Shown here piece by piece: positions 23,910 through 37,908 of a DNA stretch of 64,000 bases. The stretch's first letter is position 1. Each line of letters starts with the position of its first letter. Made by a program: the position numbers and the translations under genes. Under the pieces are notes generated by a model that searched no databases, was not told the DNA's origin, and saw only the letters and a list, made by a program, of their open reading frames with translations. The DNA comes from Sabellastarte sp. h YS-2021 (lineage: Eukaryota > Annelida > Polychaeta > Sabellida > Sabellidae), in NCBI GenBank assembly GCA_964017235.1, contig OZ024929.1, forward strand, positions 61,227,603-61,291,602, written 5' to 3'.

Positions 23910-25832
23910 GTGGTATATCAAGAAAATATGTTGTGACCAATCATTTTAGGCCATATATGTAGCTGGTAAATCCTCAAAATGAGCGATTTTATGTTTTCAC
24001 AGGGTGGAGGAACACCCTAATTTGTGATTTAACAGGATGGAGGAACATGTGCATGATGTGGTATGTCAAGAAAATATGTTGTGACTAATCATTTTAGGTC
24101 ATATATGTAGGTGGAAAATCCTCAAATTAAGCGATTTTATGTTTTTACAGGGTGGAGGAACACCCTAATATGTGATTTTACAGAGTAGAGGAACATGTGC
24201 ATGATGTGATATATCAAGAAAATAGGATGTGTCCAAGCATTTCAGGGCATATATATAGTTGAAAATTGTAAAATTGAGCGATTATAATGGTTTTACAGGG
24301 TAGAGGAACACCCGAATTTGTGATTTTACAGGGTGGAGGAACAGGTGCATGATGTGGTATATCAAGAAAATATGTTGTGACCAATCATTTTAGGCCATAT
24401 ATGTAGCTGGTAAATCCTCAAAATGAGCGATTTTATGTTTTCACAGGGTGGAGGAACACCCTAATTTGTGATTTAACAGGATGGAGGAACATGTGCATGA
24501 TGTGGTATGTCAAGAAAATATGTTGTGAGTAATCATTTTAGGTCATATATATAGGTAGAAAATCCTCAAATTAAGCGATTTTATGTTTTTACAGGGTGGA
24601 GGAACACCCTAATATGTGATTTTACAGAGTGGAGGAACATGTGCATGATGTGATATATCAAGAAAATAGGATGTGTCCAAGTATTTTAGGGCATATATAT
24701 AGTTGAAAATTGTAAAATTGAGCGATTATAATGGTTTTACATGGTGGAGGAACACCCCAATTTGTGATTTTACAGGGTGGAGGAACATGTGCATGAAGTG
24801 GTATATCAAGAAAATAGGTTGCGTCCAATCATTTTAGGGCATATATATAGTTGAAAATTGTAAAATTGAGCGATTATAATGGTTTTACATGGTGGAGGAA
24901 CACCCCAATTTGTGATTTTACAGGGCGGAGGAACATGTACATGAAGTGGTATATCAAGAAAATAAGTTGTGTCCAATCATTTTAGGGCATATATATAGTT
25001 CAAAATTGTAAAATTGAGCAAATTTTATGGTTTTACATGGTGGAGGAATACCCAAATTTTTTATTTTACAGGGTGGAGAAACATATGCATGATGTGGTAT
25101 ATCAAAAAAATATGTTGTGACCAATCATTTTAGGTCATATATGTAGGTAAAAAATTCTAAAAATGAGCGATTTTATGTTTTCACAGGGTGGAGGAACACC
25201 CTAAATTGTGTATTACAGGGTGGCGGAAAATGTAAATGATGTGGTATATCAAGAAAATATGTTGTGTCCAATCATTTTAGAGCATATATATAGCTGGAAA
25301 ATTGTAAAATTGAGCAATTTTATGTTTTTACAGGGTAGAGGAACACCCCAATTTGTGATTTTACAGGGTGGAGGAACAGGTGCATGATGTGGTATATCAG
25401 GAAAATATGTTGTGACCAATCATTTTAGGCCATATATGTAGCTGGTAAATCCTCAAAATGAGCGATTTTATGTTTTCACAGGGTGGAGGAACACCCTAAT
25501 GTGTAATATAACAGGATGGAGGAACATGTGCATGATGTGGTATGTCAAGAAAATATGTTGTGACTAATCATTTTAGGTCATATATGTAGGTGGAAAATCC
25601 TCAAATTAAGCGATTTTATGTTTCTACAGGGTGGAGGAACACCCTAATATGTGATTTTACAGAGTGGAGGAACATGTGCATGATGTGATATATCAAGAAA
25701 ATAGGATGTGTCCAAGCATTTTAGGGCATATATATAGTTGAAAATTGTAAAATTGAGCGATTATAATGGTTTTACAGGGTAGAGGATCACCCCAATTTGT
25801 GATTTTACAGGGTGGAGAAACAGGTGCATGAT
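23910..25832 (+). repeat. HOR unit, 1923 bp, 13-mer (copy 1)
   Basis: The variant CAGAGTAGAGG occurs at 24181 and again at 26104, and the variant with GGAGGAATACCCAAATTTTT near 25040 recurs near 26964, both at an offset of 1923 bp (13 x 148 = 1924). The unit contains no m1, m2 or m12 and is built mainly from m9-m10-m4-m6-m7-m8. Confidence 0.87.
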
Positions 25833-27755
25833 GTGGTATATCAAGAAAATATGTTGTGACCAATCATTTTAGGCCATATATGTAGCTGGTAAATCCTCAA
25901 AATGAGCGATTTTATGTTTTCACAGGGTGGAGGAACACCCTAATTTGTGATTTAACAGGATGGAGGAACATGTGCATGATGTGGTATGTCAAGAAAATAT
26001 GTTGTGACTAATCATTTTAGGTCATATATGTAGGTGGAAAATCCTCAAATTAAGCGATTTTATGTTTTTACAGGGTGGAGGAACACCCTAATATGTGATT
26101 TTACAGAGTAGAGGAACATGTGCATGATGTGATATATCAAGAAAATAGGATGTGTCCAAGCATTTCAGGGCATATATATAGTTGAAAATTGTAAAATTGA
26201 GCGATTATAATGGTTTTACAGGGTAGAGGAACACCCGAATTTGTGATTTTACAGGGTGGAGGAACAGGTGCATGATGTGGTATATCAAGAAAATATGTTG
26301 TGACCAATCATTTTAGGCCATATATGTAGCTGGTAAATCCTCAAAATGAGCGATTTTATGTTTTCACAGGGTGGAGGAACACCCTAATTTGTGATTTAAC
26401 AGGATGGAGGAACATGTGCATGATGTGGTATGTCAAGAAAATATGTTGTGAGTAATCATTTTAGGTCATATATATAGGTAGAAAATCCTCAAATTAAGCG
26501 ATTTTATGTTTTTACAGGGTGGAGGAACACCCTAATATGTGATTTTACAGAGTGGAGGAACATGTGCATGATGTGATATATCAAGAAAATAGGATGTGTC
26601 CAAGTATTTTAGGGCATATATATAGTTGAAAATTGTAAAATTGAGCGATTATAATGGTTTTACATGGTGGAGGAACACCCCAATTTGTGATTTTACAGGG
26701 TGGAGGAACATGTGCATGAAGTGGTATATCAAGAAAATAGGTTGCGTCCAATCATTTTAGGGCATATATATAGTTGAAAATTGTAAAATTGAGCGATTAT
26801 AATGGTTTTACATGGTGGAGGAACACCCCAATTTGTGATTTTACAGGGCGGAGGAACATGTACATGAAGTGGTATATCAAGAAAATAAGTTGTGTCCAAT
26901 CATTTTAGGGCATATATATAGTTGAAAATTGTAAAATTGAGCAAATTTTATGGTTTTACATGGTGGAGGAATACCCAAATTTTTTATTTTACAGGGTGGA
27001 GAAACATATGCATGATGTGGTATATCAAGAAAATATGTTGTGACCAATCATTTTAGGTCATATATGTAGGTAAAAAATTCTAAAAATGAGCGATTTTATG
27101 TTTTCACAGGGTGGAGGAACACCCTAAATTGTGTATTACAGGGTGGCGGAAAATGTAAATGATGTGGTATATCAAGAAAATATGTTGTGTCCAATCATTT
27201 TAGAGCATATATATAGCTGGAAAATTGTAAAATTGAGCAATTTTATGTTTTTACAGGGTAGAGGAACACCCCAATTTGTGATTTTACAGGGTGGAGGAAC
27301 AGGTGCATGATGTGGTATATCAGGAAAATATGTTGTGACCAATCATTTTAGGCCATATATGTAGCTGGTAAATCCTCAAAATGAGCGATTTTATGTTTTC
27401 ACAGGGTGGAGGAACACCCTAATGTGTAATATAACAGGATGGAGGAACATGTGCATGATGTGGTATGTCAAGAAAATATGTTGTGACTAATCATTTTAGG
27501 TCATATATGTAGGTGGAAAATCCTCAAATTAAGCGATTTTATGTTTCTACAGGGTGGAGGAACACCCTAATATGTGATTTTACAGAGTGGAGGAACATGT
27601 GCATGATGTGATATATCAAGAAAATAGGATGTGTCCAAGCATTTTAGGGCATATATATAGTTGAAAATTGTAAAATTGAGCGATTATAATGGTTTTACAG
27701 GGTAGAGGATCACCCCAACTTGTGATTTTACAGGGTGGAGAAACAGGTGCATGAT
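25833..27755 (+). repeat. HOR unit, 1923 bp (copy 2)
   Basis: This copy matches copy 1 at 1923 bp with only scattered single-base differences. A partial third copy continues to about 28050. Confidence 0.87.
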
Positions 27756-29925
27756 GTGGTATATCAAGAAAATATGTTGTGACCAATCATTTTAGGCCAT
27801 ATATGTAGCTGGTAAATCCTCAAAATGAGCGATTTTATGTTTTCACAGGGTGGAGGAACACCCTAATTTGTGATTTAACAGGATGGAGGAACATGTGCAT
27901 GATGTGGTATGTCAAGAAAATATGTTGTGACTAATCATTTTAGGTCATATATGTAGGTGGAAAATCCTCAAATTAAGCGATTTTATGTTTTTACAGGGTG
28001 GAGGAACACCCTAATATGTGATTTTACAGAGTGGAGGAACATGTGCATGATGTGGTATATCAGGAAAATAGGTTGTGTCCAATTATTTTAGGTCATATAT
28101 TTAGGTGGTAAATCCTCAAAATGACCGATTTTATGTTTTTAAAGGGTGGAGGATCACCACAATTTGTGATTTTAAAGGGTGGAGGAACATGTGCATGATG
28201 TGGTATATCCATAAAATATGTTGCGTCCAATCATTTTAGGGCATATATGTAGGTGGAAATTCCTTAAAATGGACGATTTTATGTTTTCACAGGGTGGAGG
28301 AATACCCCAATTTGTGATTTTACAGGGTGGAGGAACATATGAATGATGTGGTATATCAGGAAAATAGGTTGGGTCCAATCATTTTAGGGCATATATATAT
28401 CTGGAAAATTGTAAAATTGAGCGATTTTATGTTTTTACAGGGTGGAGGAACACCTCAGAGTAACACCCAATTTGTGATTTTACAGGGTGGAGGAACATGT
28501 GCACGATGTGGTACATCAAGAAAATATGTTGTGACCAATCATTTTAGGTCATATATATAGGTGGAAAATCCTCAAATTAAATGATTTTATGTTTTTACAT
28601 GGTGGAGGAACACCCTAATTTGTGATTTTACAGGGTGGAAGAACATGTGCATGATGTGCTATATCAAGAAAATAGGATGTGTCCAAGCATTTTAGGGCAT
28701 ATATATAGTTGAAAATTGTAAAATTGAGCGATTATAATGGTTTTACATGGTGGAGGAACACCCCAATTTGTGATTTTACAGGGTGGAGGAACATGTGCAT
28801 GAAGTGGTATATCAAGAAAATAGGTTGCGTCCAATCATTTTAGGGCATATATATAGTTGAAAATTGTAAAATTGAGCAAATTTTATGGTTTTACATGGTG
28901 GAGGAATACCCAAATTTTTTATTTTACAGGGTGGAGAAACATATGCATGATGTGGTATATCAAGAAAATATGTTGTGACCAATCATTTTAGGTCATATAT
29001 GTAGGTAAAAAATTCTAAAAATGAGCGATTTTATGTTTTCACAGGGTGGAGGAAAACCCTAATTTGTGTATTACAGTGTGGTGGAAAATGTGGATGATGT
29101 GGTATATCAAGAAAATATGTTGTGTCCAATCATTTTAGAGCATATATATAGCTGGAAAATTGTAAAATTGAGCAATTTTATGTTTTTACAGGGTAGAGGA
29201 ACACTCCAATTTGTGATTTTACAGGGTGGAGGAACAGGTGCATGATGTGGTATATCAGGAAAATATGTTGTGACCAATCATTTTAGGCCATATATGTAGC
29301 TGGTAAATCCTCAAAATGAGCGATTTTATGTTTTCACAGGGTGGAGGAACACCCTAATTTGTGATTTAACAGGATGGAGAAACATGTGCATGATGTGGTA
29401 TGTCAAGAAAATATGTTGTGACTAATCATTTTAGGTCATATATGTAGGTGGAAAATCCTCAAATTAAGCGATTTTATGTTTTTACAGGGTGGAGGAACAC
29501 CCTAATATGTGATTTTACAGAGTGGAGGAACATGTGCATGATGTGATATATCAAGAAAATAGGTTGCGTCCAATCATTTTAGGGCATATATGTAGGTAGA
29601 AATTCCTGAAAGTGGGCGATTTTATGTTTTCACAGGGTGGAGGAATACCCCAATTTGTGATTTTCCAGGGTGCAGGAACATGTGAATAATGTGGTATATC
29701 AGGAAAATAGGTTGTGTCCAATCATTTTAGGACATATATATATCCGGAAAAATGTAAAATTGAGCGATTTTATGTTTTTACAGGGTGGAAGAACAACTCA
29801 GACTAACACCCAATTTGTGATTTTACAGGGTGGAGGAACATGTGCACGATGTGGTATATCAAGAAAATATGTTGTGACCAATCATTTTAGGTCATAAATG
29901 TAGGTGGAAAATCCTTAAATTAAGC
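27756..29925 (+). repeat. Satellite, partial 1923-bp unit then 1343-bp spaced units
   Basis: The 1923-bp repeat ends near 28050. m12 and m1 then reappear at 28266/28327 and 29609/29670, a step of 1343 bp (nine monomers plus the 12-bp insert). The m12 copies here are variant (AAAATGGACG and AAAGTGGGCG). Confidence 0.8.
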
Positions 29926-32763
29926 GATTTTATGTTTTTACATGGTGGAGGAACAGCTTAATTTGTGATTTTACATTGTGGAAGAATATATGCATGATGT
30001 GGTATAACAAAAAATAGGATGTGTCCAATCATTTTTGGGCATATATGTAGCTGGAAATTGTAAAATGGAGCGATTATAATGTTTTTACAGGTTGGAGGAA
30101 CACCTCAATTTGTGATTTTACAGGGTGGAGGAACACCCTAATTTGTGATTTTACAGGGTGGAAGAACATGTGCATGATGTGGTATATCAAGAAAATAGGA
30201 TGTGTTAAATCATTTTAGGGCTTATATATAGTTGAAATTTGTAAAATTGAGTGATTATAATGGTTTTACATGGTGGAGGAACACCCCAATTGGTGATTAT
30301 ACAGGGTGGAGGAACATGTGCATGAAGTGGTATATCAAGAAAATCGGTTGTGACCAATCATTTTAGGGCATATATATAGTTGAAAATTGTAAAATTGAGC
30401 GATTATAATGGTTTTACATGGTGGAGGAACACCCCAATTTGTGATTTTACAAGGCGGAGTAACATGTGCATGAAGTGGTATATCAAGAAAATAGGTTGTG
30501 TGAAATCATTTTAGGGCATATATATAGTTGAAAATTGTAAAATTAAGCAATTTTATGATTTTACATGGTGGAGGAACACCCAAATTTTTTATTTTACAGG
30601 GTGGAGAAACATATGCATGATGTGGTATATCAATAAAATATATTGTGACCAATCATTTTAGGTCCTATATGTAGGTAAAAAATTCTAAAAATGAGCGATT
30701 TTATGTTTTCACAGAGTGGAGGAACACCCTAATTTGTGCTTTTACAGGGTGGCGGAACATGTGGATGATGTGGTATATCAAGAAAATATGTTGTGACCAA
30801 TCATTTTAGGCCATATATGTAGCTGGTAAATCCTCAAAATGAGCGATTTTATGATTTCACAAGGTGGAAGAACACCCTAATTTGTGATTTAACAGGGTGG
30901 AGAAACATATGCATGATGTGGTATATCAAGAAAATATATTGTGACCAATCATTTTAGGTCATATATGTAGGTAAAAAAATCTAAAAATGAGCGATTTTAT
31001 GTTTTTACAGGGTGGAGGAACACCCTAATTTGTGATTTTACAGGGTGGCGGAACATGTGGATAATGTGGTATATCTAGAAAATATGTTGTGTTCAATAAT
31101 TTTAGGGCATATATATAGCTGGAAAATTGTAAAATTGAGCGATTTTGTGTTTTACAGGGTGGAGGAACACCCCAATTTGTGATTTTACAGGGTGGAGGAA
31201 CAAGTGCATGATGTGGTATATCAAGAAAATAGGTTGTGTCCAATCCTTTTATGGCATATATATAGTTGAAAATTGTAAAATTGAGCAATTTTATGGTTTT
31301 ACATGGTGGAGGAACCCCCAAATTTTTTATTTTACAGGGTGGAGAAACATATGCATGATGTGGTATATCAATAAAATATATTGTGACCAATCATTTTAGG
31401 TCATATATGTAGGTAAAAAATTCTAAAAATGAGCGATTTTATGTTTTCACAGGGTGGAGGAACACCCCAATTTGTGATTTTACAGGGTGGCGGAACATGT
31501 GGATGATGTGGTATATCAAGAAAATATGTTGTGACCAATCATTTTAGGCCATATATGTAGCTGGTAAATCCTCAAAATGAGCGTTTTTATGTTTTCACAA
31601 GGTGGAAGAACACCCTAATTTGTGATTTAACGGAGTGGAGAAACATATGCATGATGTGGTATATCAAGAAATATATTGAGACCAATCATTTTAGGTCATA
31701 TATGTAGGTAAAAAATTCTAAAAATTAGCGATTTTATGTTTTTACAGGGTAGAGGAACACCCTAATTTGTGATTTTACAGGGTGGCGGAACATGTGGATG
31801 ATGTGGTATATCAAGAAAATATGTTGTGTCCAATCATTTTAGAGCATATATATAGCTGGAAAATTGTAAAATTGAGCGATTTTGTGTTTTACAGGGTGGA
31901 GGAACACCCCAATTTGTGATTTTACAGGGTGGAGGAACAAGTGCATGATGTGGTATATCAAGAAAATATGTTGTGACCAATCATTTTAGGCCATATATGT
32001 AGCTGGTAAATCCTCAAAATGAGCGATTTTATGTTTTCACAGGGTGGAGGAACACCCTAATTTGTGATTTAACAGGATGGGGGAACATGTGCATGATGTG
32101 GTATGTCAAGAAAATATGTTGTGACCAATTATTTTAGGTCATATATGTAGGTGGAAAATCCTCAAATTAAGCGATTTTATGTTTTACAGGGTGGAGGAAC
32201 ACCCTAATATATGATTTTACAGGGTGGAGGAACATGTGCATGATGTGATATATCAAGAAAATAGGTTGTGTCCAATCATTTTAGGTCATATATGTAGGTG
32301 GAAAATCCTCAAAATGACCGATTTGATGTTTTTAAAGGGTAGAGGATCACCACAATTCGTGATTTTAAAGGGTGGAGGAACATGTGAATGATGTGGTATA
32401 TCAGGAAAATAGGTTGTGTCCAATCATTTTAGGGCATATATATATCTGGAAAAGTGTAAAATTGAGCGATTTTATGTTTTTACAGGGTGGAGGAACACCC
32501 CAATTTGTGATTTTACAGGGTGGAGGAACAAGTGCATGATGTGGTATATCAAGAAAATAGGTTGTGTCCAATCATTTTAGGTCATATATGTAGGTGGAAA
32601 ATCCTCAAAATAACCGATTTAATGTTTCTAAAGGGTGGAGGATCACCACAATTTGTGATTTTAAAGGGTGGAGGAACATGTGCATGATGTGGTATATCCA
32701 GAAAATATGTTGTGTCCAATCATTTTAGGGCATATATGTAGGTGGAAATTCCTGAAAATGGGT
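29926..32763 (+). repeat. HOR unit, 2838 bp, ~19-mer (copy 1)
   Basis: The rare anchor variant TGTGGTATAACAA occurs at 29998 and 32836, and long stretches between also match at an offset of 2838 bp. In this copy the m1 near 32450 lacks the 12-bp ACTCAGAGTAAC insert, whereas the copy-2 equivalent near 35189 keeps it. Confidence 0.86.
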
Positions 32764-35418
32764 GATTTTATGTTTTTACATGGTGGAGGAAGAGCTTAAT
32801 TTGTGATTTTACATTGTGGAAGAATATATGCATGATGTGGTATAACAAAAAATAGGATGTGTCCAATCATTTTTGGGCATATATGTAGCTGGAAATTGTA
32901 AAATGGAGCGATTATAATGTTTTTACAGGTTGGAGGAACACCTCAATTTGTGATTTTACAGGGTGGAGGAACACCCTAATTTGTGATTTTACAGGGTGGA
33001 AGAATATGTGCATGATGTGGTATATCAAGAAAATAGGATGTGTTAAATCATTTTAGGGCTTATATATAGTTGAAAATTGTAAAATTGAGCGATTATAATG
33101 GTTTTACATGGTGGAGGAACACCCCAATTGGTGATTTTACAGGGTGGAGGAACATGTGCATGAAGTGGTATATCAAGAAAATAGGTTGTGACCAATCATT
33201 TTAGGGCATATATATAGTTGAAAATTGTAAAATTGAGCGATTATAATGGTTTTACATGGTGGAGGAACACCCCAATTTGTGATTTTACAAGGCGGAGTAA
33301 CATGTGCATGAAGTGGTATATCAAGAAAATAGGTTGTGTGAAATCATTTTAGGGCATATATATAGTTGAAAATTGTAAAATTAAGCAATTTTATGATTTT
33401 ACATGGTGGAGGAACACCCAAATTTTTTATTTTACAGGGTGGAGAAACATATGCATGATGTGGTATATCAATAAAATATATTGTGACCAATCATTTTAGG
33501 TCCTATATGTAGGTAAAAAATTCTAAAAATGAGCGATTTTATGTTTTCACAGGGTGGAGGAACACCCTAATTTGTGCTTTTACAGGGTGGCGGAACATGT
33601 GGATGATGTGGTATATCAAGAAAATATGTTGTGATCAATCATTTTAGGCCATATATGTAGCTGGTAAATCCTCAAAATGAGCGATTATATGATTTCACAA
33701 GGTGGAAGAACACCCTAATTTGTGATTTAACAGGGTGGAGAAACATATGCATGATGTGGTATATCAAGAAAATATATTGTGACCAATCATTTTAGGTCAT
33801 ATATGTAGGTAAAAAAATCTAAAAATGAGCGATTTTATGTTTTTACAGGGTGGAGGAACACCCTAATTTGTGATTTTACAGGGTGGCGGAACATGTGGAT
33901 AATGTGGTATATCTAGAAAATATGTTGTGTTCAATAATTTTAGGGCATATATATAGCTGGAAAATTGTAAAATTGAGCGATTTTGTGTTTTACAGGGTGG
34001 AGGAACACCCCAATTTGTGATTTTACAGGGTGGAGGAACAAGTGCATGATGTGGTATATCAAGAAAATAGGTTGTGTCCAATCCTTTTATGGCATATATA
34101 TAGTTGAAAATTGTAAAATTGAGCAATTTTATGGTTTTACATGGTGGAGGAACCCCCAAATTTTTTATTTTACAGGGTGGAGAAACATATGCATGATGTG
34201 GTATATCAATAAAATATATTGTGACCAATCATTTTAGGTCATATATGTAGGTAAAAAATTCTAAAAATGAGCGATTTTATGTTTTCACAGGGTGGAGGAA
34301 CACCCCAATTTGTGATTTTACAGGGTGGCGGAACATGTGGATGATGTGGTATATCAAGAAAATATGTTGTGACCAATCATTTTAGGCCATATATGTAGCT
34401 GGTAAATCCTCAAAATGAGCGTTTTTATGTTTTCACAAGGTGGAAGAACACCCTAATTTGTGATTTTACAGGGTGGCGGAACATGTGGATGATGTGGTAT
34501 ATCAAGAAAATATGTTGTGTCCAATCATTTTAGAGCATATATATAGCTGGAAAATTGTAAAATTGAGCGGTTTTGTGTTTTACAGGGTGGAGGAACACCC
34601 CAATTTGTGATTTTACAGGGTGGAGGAACAAGTGCATGATGTGGTATATCAAGAAAATATGTTGTGACCAATCATTTTAGGCCATATATGTAGCTGGTAA
34701 ATCCTCAAAATGAGCGATTTTATGTTTTCACAGGGTGGAGGAACACCCTAATTTGTGATTTAACAGGATGGGGGAACATGTGCATGATGTGGTATATCAA
34801 GAAAATATGTTGTGACCAATCATTTTAGGTCATTTATGTAGGTGGAAAATCCTCAAATTAAGCGATTTTATGTTTTACAGGGTGGAGGAACACCCTAATA
34901 TATGATTTTACAGGGTGGAGGAACATGTGCATGATGTGATATATCAAGAAAATAGGTTGTGTCCAATCATTTTAGGTCATATATGTAGGTGGAAAATCCT
35001 CAAAATGACCGATTTGATGTTTTTAAAGGGTAGAGGATCACCACAATTCGTGATTTTAAAGGGTGGAGGAACATGTGAATGATGTGGTATATCAGGAAAA
35101 TAGGTTGTATCCAATCATTTTAGGGCATATATATATCTGGAAAAGTGTAAAATTGAGCGATTTTATGTTTTTACAGGGTGGAGGAACAACTCAGAGTAAC
35201 ACCCAATTTGTGATTTTACAGGGTGGAGGAACATGTGCACGATGTGGTATATCAAGAAAATATGTTGTGACCAATCATTTTAGGTCATATATGTAGGTGG
35301 AAAATTCTTAAATTAAGCGATTTTATGTTTTTACATGGTGGAGGAACACCCTAATTTGTGATTTTACATTGTGGAAGAACATATGCATGATGTGGTATAT
35401 CAAGAAAATAGGATGTGT
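32764..35418 (+). repeat. HOR unit, 2838-bp type (copy 2, one monomer shorter)
   Basis: The left junction joins m12 (GGTGATTTTATG) to an m2-type right half near 32765. The copy matches 29926 onward until about 34445, where one monomer present in copy 1 (about 31620-31770) is missing. From there the offset falls to about 2691 bp, one monomer less. Confidence 0.85.
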
Positions 35419-35432
35419 CCAATCATTTTAGG
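35419..35432 (+). repeat. 5' target-site duplication of SINE family 2
   Basis: CCAATCATTTTAGG precedes the insert and is repeated at 35587-35600 directly after it. It is part of the monomer core, so the insertion interrupted a single satellite monomer. Confidence 0.88.
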
Positions 35433-35442
35433 AGGTCCTCAG

Positions 35443-35453
35443 TGGCCTAGTGG
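35443..35453 (+). promoter_or_regulatory. Pol III A box of SINE family 2
   Basis: TGGCCTAGTGG fits the tRNA A-box consensus TRGYNNARNGG and lies 41 bp upstream of the B box, a normal internal promoter spacing. Confidence 0.82.
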
Positions 35454-35494
35454 TTCGCAAGTTTGGCATCTAATCATAGGCTGTCACCACTGTG

Positions 35495-35505
35495 GGTTCG
35501 AGTCC
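35495..35505 (+). promoter_or_regulatory. Pol III B box of SINE family 2
   Basis: GGTTCGAGTCC is a perfect match to the tRNA B-box consensus GGTTCGANTCC. Confidence 0.9.
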
Positions 35506-35586
35506 CACAAGTGGCAATTCTGAGGACCTATCCCAATATGACCCTGGCTGTTGAACGGGACGTAAAACCCCAACTTTGACCTTTGA

Positions 35587-35600
35587 CCAATCATTTTAGG
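35587..35600 (+). repeat. 3' target-site duplication of SINE family 2
   Basis: CCAATCATTTTAGG repeats 35419-35432. The first two C residues may instead belong to the SINE tail, because the tail would read TTTGACC twice, so the duplication is 12-14 bp. Confidence 0.88.
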
Positions 35601-35980
35601 GCATATATGTTGCTGGAAATTGTAAAATGGAGCGATTTTATGTTTTTACAGGTTGGAGGAACACCTCAATTTGTGATTTTACAGGGTGGAGGAACATGTG
35701 CATGAAGTGGTATGTCAAGAAAATAAGTTGTCTCCAATCATTTTAGGGCATATATATAGTTGAAAATTGTAAAATTGAGCAATTTTATGGTTTTACATGG
35801 TGGAGGAACACCCAAATTTTTGATTTTACAGGGTGGAGAAACATATGCATAATGTGGTATATCAAGAAAATATATTGTGACCAATCATTTTAGGTCATAT
35901 ATGTAGGTAAAAAATTCTAAAAATTAGCGATTTTATGTTTTCACAGGGTGGAGGAACACCCCAATTGGTGATTTTACAGG

Positions 35981-36276
35981 GTGGTGGAAAATGTGGATGA
36001 TGTGGTATATCAAGAAAATATGTTGTGTCCAATCATTTTAGAGCATATATATAGCTGGAAAATTGTAAAATTGAGCAATTTTATGTTTTCACAGGGTGGA
36101 GGAACACCCTAATTTGTGATTTTACAGGGTGGTGGAAAATGTGGATGATGTGGTATATCAAGAAAATATGTTGTGTCCAATCATTTTAGAGCATATATAT
36201 AGCTGGAAAATTGTAAAATTGAGCGATTTTATGTTTTTACAGGGTGGAGGAACACCTCAGAGTAACACCCAATTTG
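35981..36276 (+). repeat. Local 148-bp tandem duplication (m7/m8 type)
   Basis: The variant GGTGGTGGAAAATGTGGATG and its following core occur at 35981 and 36129, exactly 148 bp apart, and the flanking bases agree until the copies diverge at the m1-type insert. Confidence 0.75.
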
Positions 36277-37612
36277 TGATTTTACAGGGTGGAGGAACAT
36301 GTGCACGATGTGGTACATCAAGAAAATATGTTGTGACCAATCATTTTAGGTCATATATATAGGTGGAAAATCCTCAAATTAAACGATTTTATGTTTTTAC
36401 ATGGTGGAGGAACACCCTAATTTGTGATTTTACAGGGTTGAAGAAGATGTGCATAATGTGGTATATCAAGAAAATAGGATGTGTCCAAGCATTTTAGGGC
36501 ATATATATAGTTGAAAATTGTAAAATTGATCGATTATAATGGTTTTACATGGTGGAGGAACACTCCAATTTGTGATTTTACAGGGTGGAGGAACATGTGC
36601 ATGAAGTGGTATATCAAGAAAATAGGTTGTGTCCAATCATTTTAAGGCATATATGTAGTTGAAAATTGTAAAATTGAGCGATTTTATGGTTTTACATGGT
36701 GGAGGAACACCCAAATTTGTGATTTTACAGGGTGGAGAAACATATGGATGTTGTGGTATATCAAGAAAATATGTTGTGACCAATCATTTTAGATCATATA
36801 TGTAGGTAAAAAATTCTAAAAATGAGCGATTTTATGTTTTCACAGGGTGGAGGAAAACCCTAATTTGTGATTTAACAGGTTGGAGGAACATGTGCATGAT
36901 GTGGTATGTCAAGAAAATATGTTGTGATTAATCATTTTAGGTCATATATTTAGGTGGAAAATCTTCAAATTAAGCGATTTTATGTTTTTACAGGGTGGAG
37001 GAACACCCTAATATGTGATTTTTCAGAGTGGAGGAACATGTGCATGATGTGATATATCAAGAAAAAAGGCTGTGTCCAATCATTTTAGGTCATCTATGTA
37101 GGTGGAAAATCCTCAAAATGACCGATTTCATGTTTTTAAAGGGTGGAGGATCACCACAATTTGTGATCTTACAGGGTGGAGGAACGGGTGCATGATGTGG
37201 TATATCAAGAAAATATGTTGTGACCAATCATTTTAGGCCATATATGTAGCTGGTAAATCCTCAAAATGAGCGATTTTATGTTTTCACAGGGTGGAGGAAC
37301 ACCCTAATTTGTGATTTAACAGGATGGAGAAACATGTGCATGATGTGGTATGTTAAGAAAATGTGTTGTGACTAATCATTTTAGGTCATATATGTAGGTG
37401 GAAAATCCTCAAATTAAGCGATTTTATGTTTTTACAGGGTGGAGGAACACCCTAATATGTGATTTTACAGAGTGGAGGAACATGTGCATGATGTGATATA
37501 TCAAGAAAAAAGGCTGTGTCCAATCATTTTAGGTCATATATTTAGGTGGTAAATCCTCAAAATGACCGATTTTATGTTTTTAAAGGGTGGAGGATCACCA
37601 CAATTTGTGATT

Positions 37613-37908
37613 TTAAAGGGTGGAGGAACATGTGCATGATGTGGTATATCCAGAAAATATTTTGCGTCCAATCATTTTAGGGCATATATGTAGCTGGAAA
37701 TTCCTGAAAATGGGTGATTTTATGTTTTCACCGGGTAGAGCAATACCCCAATTTGTGATTTTACAGGGTGGAGGAACATATGCATGATGTGGTATATCCA
37801 GAAAATATTTTGCGTCCAATCATTTTAGGGCATATATGTAGCTGGAAATTCCTGAAAATGGGTGATTTTATGTTTTCACCGGGTAGAGGAATACCCCAAT
37901 TTGTGATT
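37613..37908 (+). repeat. Local 148-bp tandem duplication (m12 type)
   Basis: Two adjacent monomers carry the same private variants: TATCCAGAAAATATTTTGCG, and CACCGGGTAGAG in place of CACAGGGTGGAG. They lie 148 bp apart. Very few differences separate them (for example AGCAATACC against AGGAATACC), so this is a recent single-monomer duplication. Confidence 0.85.

Larger units (their letters stand above)
35433..35586 (+). mobile_element. tRNA-derived SINE, family 2 (single copy, 154 bp)
   Basis: This non-satellite insert has a tRNA-like head with a polymerase III A box (TGGCCTAGTGG, 35443-35453) and B box (GGTTCGAGTCC, 35495-35505). The T-arm is perfect: GTGGG (35492-35496) pairs with CCCAC (35504-35508) around the seven-base loop TTCGAGT. 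Its 5' GGTCCTCAG (35434-35442) is the exact complement of CTGAGGACC (35520-35528), so the acceptor-like stem is intact but closes about 11 bases beyond the T-arm. The 3' part has TGTTGAACGGGACGTAAAAC followed by a CTTTGACCTTTGA tail. It codes for nothing and would depend on a partner LINE for mobility. It has no second copy in this window. I do not assign a published family name. Confidence 0.9.

Noticed and set aside
31025..31390. 121-residue minus-strand open frame, repeated at 33863-34228
   Set aside because: It is a translation of two to three tandem monomers with repeated PPPCKITN-like peptide motifs. It overlaps an open frame on the plus strand and reappears only because the 2838-bp HOR is duplicated.
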